From Sipunculus nudus (taxonomy: Eukaryota > Annelida > Sipuncula > Golfingiida > Sipunculidae): DNA of 64,000 nt. Of the stretch, positions 1 to 8,282 are shown piece after piece (position 1 is the first letter of the stretch; each line of letters begins with the position of its first letter). The stretch spans positions 24,787,479 to 24,851,478 of the forward strand of contig CM049321.1 of NCBI GenBank assembly GCA_026874595.1, read 5' to 3'. Both the position numbers and the translations under genes were made by a program. The notes beneath the pieces were generated by a model that had not been told where the DNA came from, searched no databases, and was given only the letters and a program-made list of their open reading frames with translations.

Positions 1-529
1 ATACTTAGTTTTGCTTAATCACAAACTAATGAAACTTGAATGTTTTACTTTTCCATTCCGTTTTGAATATGAGTATATCAACTCTTTTTAAATTTTTACC
101 TTAATCAAGTTTCCCCCCGAGACATAAAAACATACCCTCTTTGATACAATGGCAAAATGAAATCTTCGCTAGGTACGTAATCTTAACAATAAGGGACGTA
201 AGGAATATAAAACAAACACATTACATGAAAATTAATTTGTTCTTGACCTTAACAAATAGACTTTCTCTCTTCACAGGCTTCATAGTAAAGGGAAATTTTC
301 ACCAACACGAACAAAATAAGAACGAAAAAAATTCTCAATTTAATTTGCTTATTCGATAAAATGGGAAAAAAACTTATAAGTTCATGTATCTAGGATATGA
401 CAAATCAATTGCCATTTTCTTCATTGATTGGGAACAATTTAGTTATCTTTAATTAAACGAATAAAAGAACGATTCAGTTGTACTTGTCATTAAGAAAAAA
501 AAAATCATAGAGCTAATTAGCACGTAGGC

Positions 530-532
<3 letters not shown>
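1..532. other. gene-free AT-rich stretch
   Basis: No coding, RNA or repeat signature was recognised. The short open frame here has no splice context or recognisable domain. Confidence 0.5.

Positions 533-581
<49 letters not shown>
533..581. repeat. (TA)n microsatellite
   Basis: Uninterrupted TA dinucleotide run of about 24 units. Confidence 0.97.
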
Positions 582-583
<2 letters not shown>

Positions 584-1559
584 GATGTCTGTTATTAGAG
601 ATTATTATTCTTTTAAACTTTTAAAGTGTATCTAGTGTGCGCCTCTTTCATACTTGCCTAGGCTATTATTGACTCGCAACTTATTCCTTAACAGATCTTA
701 AGCTGACATTATTGGCAAAGACCCCTATCTGTAAAATGAAATAAGAAATTGTTTTAAATTCATAATACACCCATTGAGTATACATTATTTTATCTGAAAT
801 GCCATTTAATAATTTTTCCTCTGTTTTATCTGTCTAATTTCTGTCTACCTCAAAACTGAAATCTTAATTTTTAGTCAATAAAATATTTAACATTTAATTT
901 TTCAACATGAAAGACACACAACAGAGGAATAAAACAAGTTTTTTTTATTGTAATGCAGTTTAATATTTATCCCCTGAAAGTGGCTTTCAATTAATGTATG
1001 TTCAAGAGAACGTACCTTTAAAAAACGATTTCAAAATGTTCAAATATCTTGTGAAATGATGGGAAGTTTACAAAATATGTATACCGTCAGAAAGTGAACT
1101 GAGCCAGGTTTAAAATAATGTATACTCTATGGGGTCTAATATGAACTCAAAACACCTTTTTGATGGACTTTAGATATAGGGGATTTGCTATTTGTGCTAC
1201 CTTAGTGTCATTTAATATATACTTTGTATACCAACAAAAAGCACGTTAATGATGATATTTGACAAAGGAACATATGTAAATATGTAAAACGGCTTTACAT
1301 TTTCGTATTGAAGCGTTAACGTTTTTGCTTAATCTACCTTCGCCGTCTCCTTGACAATCCCCCTTTCATTAATAAATGTTTTATACCGGTTGGATTTCGC
1401 GAAATTCATTTTCTCGGCATCCTCTACTCAGGAAATCATATCTTTTATATAGAAAATGAGCCGTGGGGAATTTATAATAAAACAATAACTTATCCCAGCG
1501 CGTAGTTGCTCTACGATTATTCATTATTTGTAACGAGAAACGGGTATATATTATATTCC
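582..1559. other. gene-free AT-rich stretch
   Basis: No gene, RNA or repeat with recognisable ends was found. Confidence 0.5.
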
Positions 1560-2070
1560 CATTAAGTTTGGCGCTATTAAACACCGCCAACGGCGTCGGC
1601 AGCCGAGCCTCGTTTTCATCTAGGCCGGCAGGACAGTTACAAGCACAACACAACGGGTTTCGGGATAAACACAGACATCCAACAGATTCTGCTTACTCAA
1701 AGTCAGTCGTTAGCGTAGCCAACAATCCGTTGCCTGCCCAGTTGGAGAGATATACATAAAGAAGCAAGCAATCCATCTCCCCAGCTCCCGCGTGTCTTTG
1801 TGAGCGCTGGGAGGTTCCAACCCTTAATGCCCCCGGTCGCCCAATTATACGGTAATTTTACGGATTAGGTCTACCCATCAATTACCTGGAGAATAAACGC
1901 GCATGACAACAGAATGGGTCCCGATCCCAGTAAGAAAATGAGGTGCTAGGGTCAATCCTTAATACTATCTTTCTCAAGCCCAGAGTTCGTAACCAATAGC
2001 GTTCTAGCATGCCGCCGCGGGGTAAAGAAATACTTTATTACCCGATCCACGCTCTTGATAAACTACTAGA
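1560..2070. other. GC- and CpG-richer island, candidate regulatory DNA
   Basis: Base composition rises clearly above the AT-rich flanks, with CpG-bearing words such as ACCGCCAACGGCGTCGGC and homeodomain-like TCAATTACC. Frames on both strands are broken and no inverted ends were seen, so neither coding exon nor MITE is favoured. It lies about 4.7 kb upstream of the CCK/SK coding exon on the same strand, so a 5' exon, promoter or enhancer is possible but unproven. Confidence 0.3.
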
Positions 2071-3042
2071 CGTTTCCTTTGGTCGTTTCTTTGCCGGGCC
2101 TCTGTGAAAAAAAAATTTGAGTTGTAAAAGAAGTCCTTCATAGATGCTGCGGATTTATCCGTTTGAGACATACTTTGGGAAAATAGCTCCTGTATAGAAA
2201 AAGCACTCCTTTGCTTCTTTTTTATATGTATTTAATTAAGTTTTTCTTCACCACACTCTTCTTCTTAATGAATCTTTCCGATATGTGTCCTCCTGACACG
2301 ATGAAGCATGTAAAGTAATAGGAAAAGACATGTTTTCACCTCGGTTTATTTCATCTTTTAATATACTTTTTTATATCATCTTTTATACATCTTGAACACT
2401 GCTTGGTTCGCCTTTATGTAAGAGCGTAAGCTTTCATGGGAATACAAATTCGTCTGATCATCGACATCGCCTAATGCAACCTTACCTTTTTCATTCGCCG
2501 AGGAGGTTAGGTGCTCAATCATGTCTGTTTGCCTGTGTGTTTGTTACTTTGTTGGTTTGCTGGTCTGTTAGCCTGTTAGCAGGATGTTGTACAACCCTAG
2601 GAACCGTTGAATTTAGTTTCCGGTCTAGAGAAAAGCGTGGGTTCAATGATCTTGTTTAATGTCGGCGGAGGTACGCGCTCTATAGCCATTATAGGTATTC
2701 AAAGACTTTTTATTCGAAGATGCTGCAGGGCAAGAATAGCATAATGCAATACTTTTCTGATGAAGAGGATAAAAAAAAATCCCGGGTTGAATTAGATTCA
2801 GCGAATAAAAACACAGTCCAATATAATTAGGAAGAAATATCAGCATCGTGTCCCTATAACAATTCCCTGGTACCACTCGAAAAGTTTTAATAAAAAAAAA
2901 CAAAATTTTTAAATGAGAATGTCGGGACAAAAATGCAAGGCTTTTTCGTCAAGTTTTTATCCTATCGATAATGATGATTACTTAAGTTAATATATAGGAA
3001 AAGCAATTTTACCACCCTGAACATTTATTTAACAATAAAAGC
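2071..3042. other. gene-free AT-rich stretch
   Basis: No supported feature. Short open frames on both strands look like chance. Confidence 0.45.
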
Positions 3043-3532
3043 AGTGATGAAGTCGATTCCTCACCATCCAAGCCCGAGTGCAAGTCTGCGTTCTGACTAT
3101 TCGAGTCCAAGTCCGAATCCTTGAGATTCAAGTCCAAGTCCACCTCCTTCGAGTCCATGTCATTTGAACCCGAGTCCCATACAAATCTCCTTATTTAAAA
3201 AAAAATAAATGAAACATTTTAAAATGAATGTCATGTGTATTTTAAGTTAATTTGCATATGCTTGTTACTAAACTGTTTGATAACATTTCGTTCCTGATGC
3301 AGAGCTAACGTTTGGTAGATATAGTCTTTAAGTAGTATTTTGTTAGTATTTCGCACATGTATTAAAGTCTTATTGTATGCGACCGAGTTTTTTTATTGGA
3401 CTCGAGAACTATTCAACCGGATTTCTCGAGTCCTAACCTACGAGTCCGAGTGTATGTTCGAGTACAGGGCCCTTGAGTCCCAGTTCGAGTTCGAGTCCCT
3501 AAAAAAAGTCCGGACTCGTGTCCTTCATCACT
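3043..3532. mobile_element. MITE-like element with GAGTCC subterminal repeats
   Basis: The left end starts AGTGATGAAG and the right end is its inverse (CTTCATCACT). Just inside each end lie dense degenerate hexamers of the type GAGTCC/AAGTCC, at about 3067-3180 and 3400-3520, separated by a unique AT-rich core. Terminal inverted repeats plus subterminal hexamer arrays are typical of non-autonomous DNA transposons. No transposase frame is present. A clean target-site duplication could not be read, so the superfamily is not assigned. Confidence 0.55.
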
Positions 3533-3721
3533 AAAAAGAAGAACACTTTTGAATGTAGTCATGCTTGTCTGTGTAAAGAAGGGTGATTTTTCACTTATTG
3601 GTAAGTTTTAGTTAATTGTAACCATTTTCAACCTTTCTATACGAATTCTGGAGTTATTGACAGAAATAACGAGTCGCTAAAATAATGAGTCGTTTCATGC
3701 CGCACGTTAACGCTCAAGAGA

Positions 3722-3794
3722 GCCTCCGTGGCCCAATGGATAAGGCACCGGCCTCCTAAGCCGGGGATTGCGGGTTCGAGTCCCGTCGGAGGTG
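3722..3794 (+). tRNA. tRNA-Arg (anticodon CCT)
   Basis: A full cloverleaf folds by eye. The acceptor stem is GCCTCCG with CGGAGGT (one G-U pair), discriminator G at 3794. The D arm holds the A box TGGCCCAATGG. The anticodon stem CCGGC/GCCGG closes the 7-nt loop CTCCTAA, with anticodon CCT at 3755-3757. The variable loop is 5 nt (GGATT). The T arm GCGGG-TTCGAGT-CCCGT contains the B box GGTTCGAGTCC. It closely matches metazoan tRNA-Arg reading AGG. No intron is present, and CCA is not encoded, as usual in eukaryotes. Unlike the SINE heads elsewhere in the window, all stems are intact and there is no SINE body behind it, so it is called a real gene. Confidence 0.95.
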
Positions 3795-3804
3795 TCAGGA
3801 TGTA

Positions 3805-3808
3805 TTTT
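3805..3808 (+). terminator. RNA polymerase III terminator
   Basis: A TTTT run 11 nt after the tRNA-Arg discriminator base. This is the minimal Pol III termination signal and fits the internal A and B boxes of the tRNA. Confidence 0.7.
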
Positions 3809-5725
3809 GTTTAACAAAAGCAACGTGGTACCATGGCAAACCTAACCAACGGCATAATGGACACTTTCGACATTTTGTACTGTTTCTTATTTTATAGATA
3901 TTTGCAAACAAGCAAGACGTTGTTTGTAAAAGACTTTTGGAACAATTACTACCAGTATTTGACTTGAGTACATTTTAGGATTCGAACCCAAATATGGTAT
4001 ATTGGAATTTTTTGTGGGCAAACTTCCTTTCGGATAAACAAATCTAGCACCTTCCTCAGACTTTGTTTTAGATGGGCCAGCTAGCACCTTACAGGAACAC
4101 TTTAACTAACAATGTCTTCATCTGTCATCGGATACGTTAATCAAATATGTTTATACGGGTTGGTCCGATATCAAGAAATATAAATATGTTTATATTCCTT
4201 GCTTGGGCTAATACCTGCTACTGACAGCTTTAACCCTACGTTTTTTTCAGAGCCAATCGATAAAATTGTGATATTTCAAGAGAGAGTATAAATGTTATAT
4301 ACGTGCATTCATCAGTTGTATCGTTAAGAGCACACTTATGTCTGCAAGAAAGGTGTGATCATGTCAAATCGTCACATTCTGTAAGGTTAACAGCCTAACG
4401 TGCAGAGCGGTCAGACATGGGAACCGTACTTTCCGGAAATGGCCAATTGCGGGGCTATTTTCTGAGACATCTGCATTAAGCGGGATCTACGGGGAAATAA
4501 ACTTAGGGGCGGGCTCGGCGGATATTACTGTCAAGAGAAACACGCACAGGGTAAAGTGGTCCTTCTTGGACGTTTGCGCAGAACAGAAATGGCGTTCTTG
4601 TGTCCGCCGGCTTGGGTCCATCCTAGTGGCATTTGTGGAATGATTTGCTGAATATAATAAGTTTTACTTACGCTTTCTGGTAGTACTTGAATATTACAAT
4701 CTTACCGTGAAACAGAAAAGTAGCGCTCGGATATAATATTTTGATATTTACGATAATGCGCTCCCTAAACTGCGGCTGTGCATTCAATCATACCAATCCC
4801 AGACTTTTCTCTTGTTCATAGATTAGCACTTAATTTAAATGTTAATATTTAATTACAATAAACAATACTTTATGGATTTAATTTTTTAAATCATGATGAT
4901 GAAAATAGTTTCCTTTAATTCACGAATGCCATAATTTAGGTATCAGAGAATAATAACTCAGTAAGCCTTCCAGCATGCTCCAACAGCAGGCAATACAAAA
5001 TAAAGGTTATATAAGTAATCGATATTTTAAATAGTGATTTAATTACAAATAATAAATTCTATAACTTTTCATGGATGTTTGCAAAATTGCTACATCTGGC
5101 TCACAGTAGATTTATTTATTCATTAAATGTCACATCCCTGGTGAGAATGTAAACGTCTCAAAGCACGATTAAGCAAACGAAATGTTTAATGAAATTAGAT
5201 TGGCACGACGCCAAGATAAACGATGACTTCCAAAGCCAAGAAATGGCGACAAAAGAAAATAAACGGCAATATTTTTCGCGTCTGCAATTAGCAAGAAAAG
5301 CGTTGCCATTCGACCTTCAGCTGGCGCGTAAAGATAGGAAAAAATGATGTATTCATTCATTTTAGATTTTATACCTGACAAATAAAGAGCCAACCTGTTT
5401 TCAGTTGTTACGGGCTAGGTGTACAATAAATGGAATAAGAAATCTCAGTCAGGTTCCGCAAAGTTTCGGTGTGGTCTGCGTCCGCAGTCTTCAGATAAGC
5501 TGTAAATACTTGGCTATTGACGCAGTTTCAAAAACTATTTATCTGTTCTTATATTCTTGTTTGCATGCATGTTTTAATACTCAGTGAAGTGCCTTATATT
5601 TAGGACTGTGTGAAGGTGACACACAACGAATATTCAGGGAAATAACGATCTTCTTACAATATTGCCCAGTTATATTCGTCAGTTTTAACTGTTAATCAAT
5701 TGAATGGATATCACTCGTTTTTGTG
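3809..5725. other. gene-free stretch with a GC-richer core
   Basis: Mostly AT-rich unique DNA. About 4430-4640 is richer in G+C (for example AAATGGCCAATTGCGGGGC and GGGCGGGCTCGGCGG) and could be regulatory, but no exon, inverted ends or RNA fold was recognised. Confidence 0.35.
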
Positions 5726-6104
5726 GGTCAGGGGTAGAGCGCCGGACTCAAAGTCGGGAGATCGTGAGTTCGAATCGCAGCCGAGGCCGTGAGATGTTTC
5801 ATAGTCGGCCCCTATCCAGGGTGAGCCCTCTGCAGGCTTAATGGGAAGGCCATGCCCAACGGCCGAGTTTTACTCACAAAGGAGAGCGCCCTTTTGGGGT
5901 TTCTCGGTGGAATGTCCCAGCGATTGGGACGTTTACACACCCAAGGGGCGCAAGTGTAGTAGTCACCGGGCCTGGTTAACACCAGGATATAAAATAAGAG
6001 AAAGCATGTGATACTGGACTGTCACGGAGTCCGAAACTGAAATTCTACAGATGTACATATACTTAGTTAAGCTAGCATTAAAAACGGAGGCGGTTACCTC
6101 CAGA
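5726..6104 (+). mobile_element. tRNA-derived SINE, family A, copy 1
   Basis: The head is tRNA-like: an A-box region GTGGGTCAGGGGTAGAGCGC, an anticodon-like loop CTCAAAG, and the B box GAGTTCGAATC. A body of about 300 bp follows, shared with the copy at 18722-19111, including TCTGCAGGCT, AGGCC(A/G)TGC(C/G)CAACGGCCG, CCTGGTT(A/G)AC(A/G)CCAGGATATAAAAT and a short 3' hairpin GGAGGCGGTTACCTCC. The bipartite tRNA head plus conserved body and 3' tail define a Pol III SINE mobilised by a LINE. It cannot be a functional tRNA because the anticodon stem is mismatched. Target duplications are not clear. Confidence 0.85.
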
Positions 6105-6585
6105 AAGAAAAATTAAGGAATATCATGACTTTCTTCGTGGACTTTCATGTCCTTCACCTCCTTATATTATTGTCAGTGCATAAGATATAATATTACCCCC
6201 CTGAATGTAATACTACTTGTATTACTACCTTGAACATGGTACACAAAACACCTATAACCGTGACATAAGCACTGAAAGAATGGAAGACTGTGTGACCGTT
6301 ATAGTAAAATTAACACAAGTATTACAGTTGCAGTAATAACAAGGTGACTATACAGTGTGCAGCGGCGCAACTAACCCAGCCCCCGGATATTAACCTGAAA
6401 TCTGCAAATGCTGGACAGCAGCATTACAATACAGTAACTGATTTTTTTTTTCATGAAATGGTATTGTGTATACAGTAAACGGTACATTTTCGTTATTATG
6501 AATTTGATTCTTTTCCAGTAGCAGGATCTTCTTTTTCGTTTAATCTGTTCAACAGAAAATTAAAATTAGTATTCCATGTTAACAA

Positions 6586-6589
<4 letters not shown>
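6105..6589. other. 5' flank or intron of the CCK/SK gene
   Basis: AT-rich sequence upstream of the CCK/SK splice acceptor, therefore intronic if the gene has an upstream exon. No exon, promoter or repeat was recognised in it. Confidence 0.4.

Positions 6590-6648
<59 letters not shown>
6590..6648. repeat. (TA)n microsatellite upstream of CCK/SK exon
   Basis: About 29 perfect TA units, ending 125 bp before the predicted splice acceptor at 6773. It is probably intronic and likely to be length-polymorphic. Confidence 0.97.
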
Positions 6649-6649
<1 letters not shown>

Positions 6650-6750
6650 GTACACGTGTTCATAAATTTTTCGACACCCCTTCCTTAACTGTGATACTCC
6701 TATGATATTACAATTTCAAACATAAAGTGAACTGAACAGGAGACACTGAC

Positions 6751-6773
6751 TTACTTGTATCTTTATTTTTCAG
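6751..6773 (+). promoter_or_regulatory. 3' splice acceptor of CCK/SK coding exon
   Basis: The pyrimidine-rich run ending CTTTATTTTTCAG lies directly before AACAAAAATG. It is a strong metazoan acceptor, so the coding exon would start at 6774 with only 7 nt of 5' UTR, and at least one upstream non-coding exon is implied. A purely intronless gene cannot be excluded from sequence alone. Confidence 0.75.
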
Positions 6774-6780
6774 AACAAAA

Positions 6781-7152
6781 ATGAAGAACCTTATCCTCGC
6801 AACGGCCACTGTACTCCTGGCTTACGTGGTGTATGCCTCCGCGGCGCCAGCAAGTGCAAACGGCAAAGATTCTTCCGCCGAAATGGCTATAATGGCACGC
6901 GTGGCAGAGCAGCTCCGACGCCTGTCTGTCGACGTCGATGTTTTCAACAAACTCGTCCAAACCATGAGTGACAGCTATTCTGGCGACAAGAAAAAACGAC
7001 AGGGCATGTGGGATATGGATTATGGACTTGGCGGAGGCCGATTTGGAAAGAGAGGTGACGCTAAGAAGAGATATGATATGTATAGTTTTGGTACCGGCCG
7101 ATTTGGACGCGATGTTGACCATGTGGACATCGAGCGCCATGCAAACAACTGA
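6781..7152 (+). CDS. CCK: cholecystokinin/sulfakinin-type neuropeptide precursor
   Basis: Complete 123-residue secreted prepropeptide in one exon. Residues 1-21 form a signal peptide (basic K2, hydrophobic core LILATATVLLAYVVY, AXA-type cleavage at ASA before AP). Residues 22-69 are a spacer with no recognisable peptide. KKKR (70-73) then releases QGMWDMDYGLGGGRF (74-88), followed by G89 as amide donor and KR (90-91). GDAKKR (92-97) precedes YDMYSFGTGRF (98-108), with amide donor G109 and monobasic R110. An acidic tail ends the protein. The GGGRF-amide and GTGRF-amide ends, N-terminal Gln (pyroglutamate) and Asp-Tyr before the core match the molluscan CCK/SK family, which acts on CCK-type GPCRs controlling feeding and digestion. 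The start codon follows the acceptor immediately and has A at -3. An overlapping minus-strand open frame is a shadow. Without a signal peptide and amidation sites a chance ORF would be plausible; with them it is not. Confidence 0.93.
   Translation: MKNLILATATVLLAYVVYASAAPASANGKDSSAEMAIMARVAEQLRRLSVDVDVFNKLVQTMSDSYSGDKKKRQGMWDMDYGLGGGRFGKRGDAKKRYDMYSFGTGRFGRDVDHVDIERHANN
7000..7044 (+). other. predicted mature peptide 1, pQGMWDMDYGLGGGRF-amide
   Basis: Residues 74-88, bounded by KKKR and GKR. Gln at the N-terminus can cyclise to pyroglutamate. Tyr81 follows Asp80 and is the candidate sulfation site. The Gly donates the C-terminal amide after KR removal. Confidence 0.88.
7072..7104 (+). other. 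predicted mature peptide 2, YDMYSFGTGRF-amide
   Basis: Residues 98-108, bounded by KKR and GR. C-terminal processing is at a single Arg (FGR then D), not a dibasic site. Two tyrosines (98, 101) sit near only one acidic residue (Asp99), so sulfation is less certain than in peptide 1. Confidence 0.82.
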
Positions 7153-7307
7153 GCTCCCATGCGTGAAGTTTTTCAGCTTGTTCGGGCGACCAATGCAAAT
7201 TGTTCATGTCCAGTTAGTATATAAACTCCTAGCTTTTTTCCAAACGTAGTGAAGAAAAATCACGTGCCATATGTAGGATAAACTTGTTAAAACTATCGCG
7301 CTGGATA

Positions 7308-7313
7308 AATAAA
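7308..7313 (+). promoter_or_regulatory. polyadenylation signal of CCK/SK
   Basis: Canonical AATAAA 156 nt after the stop codon, the first on this strand downstream of the CDS. It suggests a short 3' UTR ending near 7330. Confidence 0.6.
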
Positions 7314-7409
7314 AATATATTTTATAAACAAGAATTGTAAATTTCAAAGATTTCTAAATGTTGTCATGGCAACAGCACTCTTCTGAAAGATCATCCATTA
7401 AAAAGAACA

Positions 7410-7415
7410 TTATAT

Positions 7416-7460
<45 letters not shown>
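7410..7460. repeat. (TA)n microsatellite
   Basis: TA run with one AAA interruption, just past the CCK/SK 3' end. Confidence 0.95.
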
Positions 7461-7462
<2 letters not shown>

Positions 7463-8194
7463 CATGATAACAACAGGATGATTTCACAAACTGTTCTGTT
7501 ATTTTCTTCCAGAATTTGAAGTTTCAAGGTTCCCATTGTTGTAAAATCAAAGAATTAATGTCAAATATGCACTGCAACTATTAAAAAGGTTTTGTAAACA
7601 TCAAGTGTTTGTCTTCTGTGCATGAAATCTTGCTCTTTAAAAAGGTGGCTACTGCACGTGATTATGAATATTAAAAATTGTTACGTCAGGAGTCACGTGT
7701 TCAGCGAAGGTACGCTTTACCACTGCTCGGGTCATTTAATATGGCATAATATCCTTCCAGCATAGTGAGAGGGCTAGGAAGTATGGGTTTCGTTACTGGT
7801 GGTTATCAATTCTGTCCCGACATGAGAAATTCTGTTAATTTTGTTCACTCATGAGACACCTTAACATTACTACAGGGATTAATATACAAAAGCCCTTAGA
7901 GTTTGCCTATTAAAAAAGATTGATGGCCGTTAAAAACAACATTATCATAAACCCTGTTAGTGCCCTATATAAAGGTTACCATCATCATAACTCTGAGATG
8001 CATTTGGTTGGCTTTTGAAGGACAATACTTTCCTTAAATACTGTGTTTGATATTTTTTTCTTTCTTGTAAAACCAACTTACCCATAACTATTTATATTAC
8101 TCAATATAGTACTCATCATTATCAGTTAACACCTATAAGAAAGATGGATGTGTTAATTTTAAAACACTAATACTGACCCGAAAAGTGATTGATA
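7461..8194. other. gene-free stretch
   Basis: AT-rich. Nothing recognised. Confidence 0.45.
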
Positions 8195-8282
8195 TACCGT
8201 GAAACCTGTTTTATAAGACCACCTGTGGGACTGTCTGAAAGTGGTCTTACTTCACAGTAGTCTTATAAGACAGGTAAGATAT
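8195..8282. mobile_element. short TA-flanked MITE (Tc1/mariner-like ends)
   Basis: The inverted ends share ACCTGT-TTATAAGAC on each side (left ACCTGTTTTATAAGACCACC; the inverse of the right end has ACCTGTCTTATAAGACTAC), and TA flanks both. At 88 bp it is a very small non-autonomous element. It resembles others at 27461, 34633 and 40190, which share GTAAAA/GTGAAA near the tip and a GACCACC word further in. Confidence 0.55.

Noticed and set aside
5740-5800. tRNA gene at the head of the SINE
   Set aside because: The A and B boxes are present, but the anticodon stem is mismatched and a SINE body follows. The same layout recurs at 18722.
6763-7140. 125-codon minus-strand open frame opposite the CCK/SK exon
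   Set aside because: It is a shadow of the real plus-strand exon, which has a signal peptide, amidation and processing sites, and a splice acceptor.
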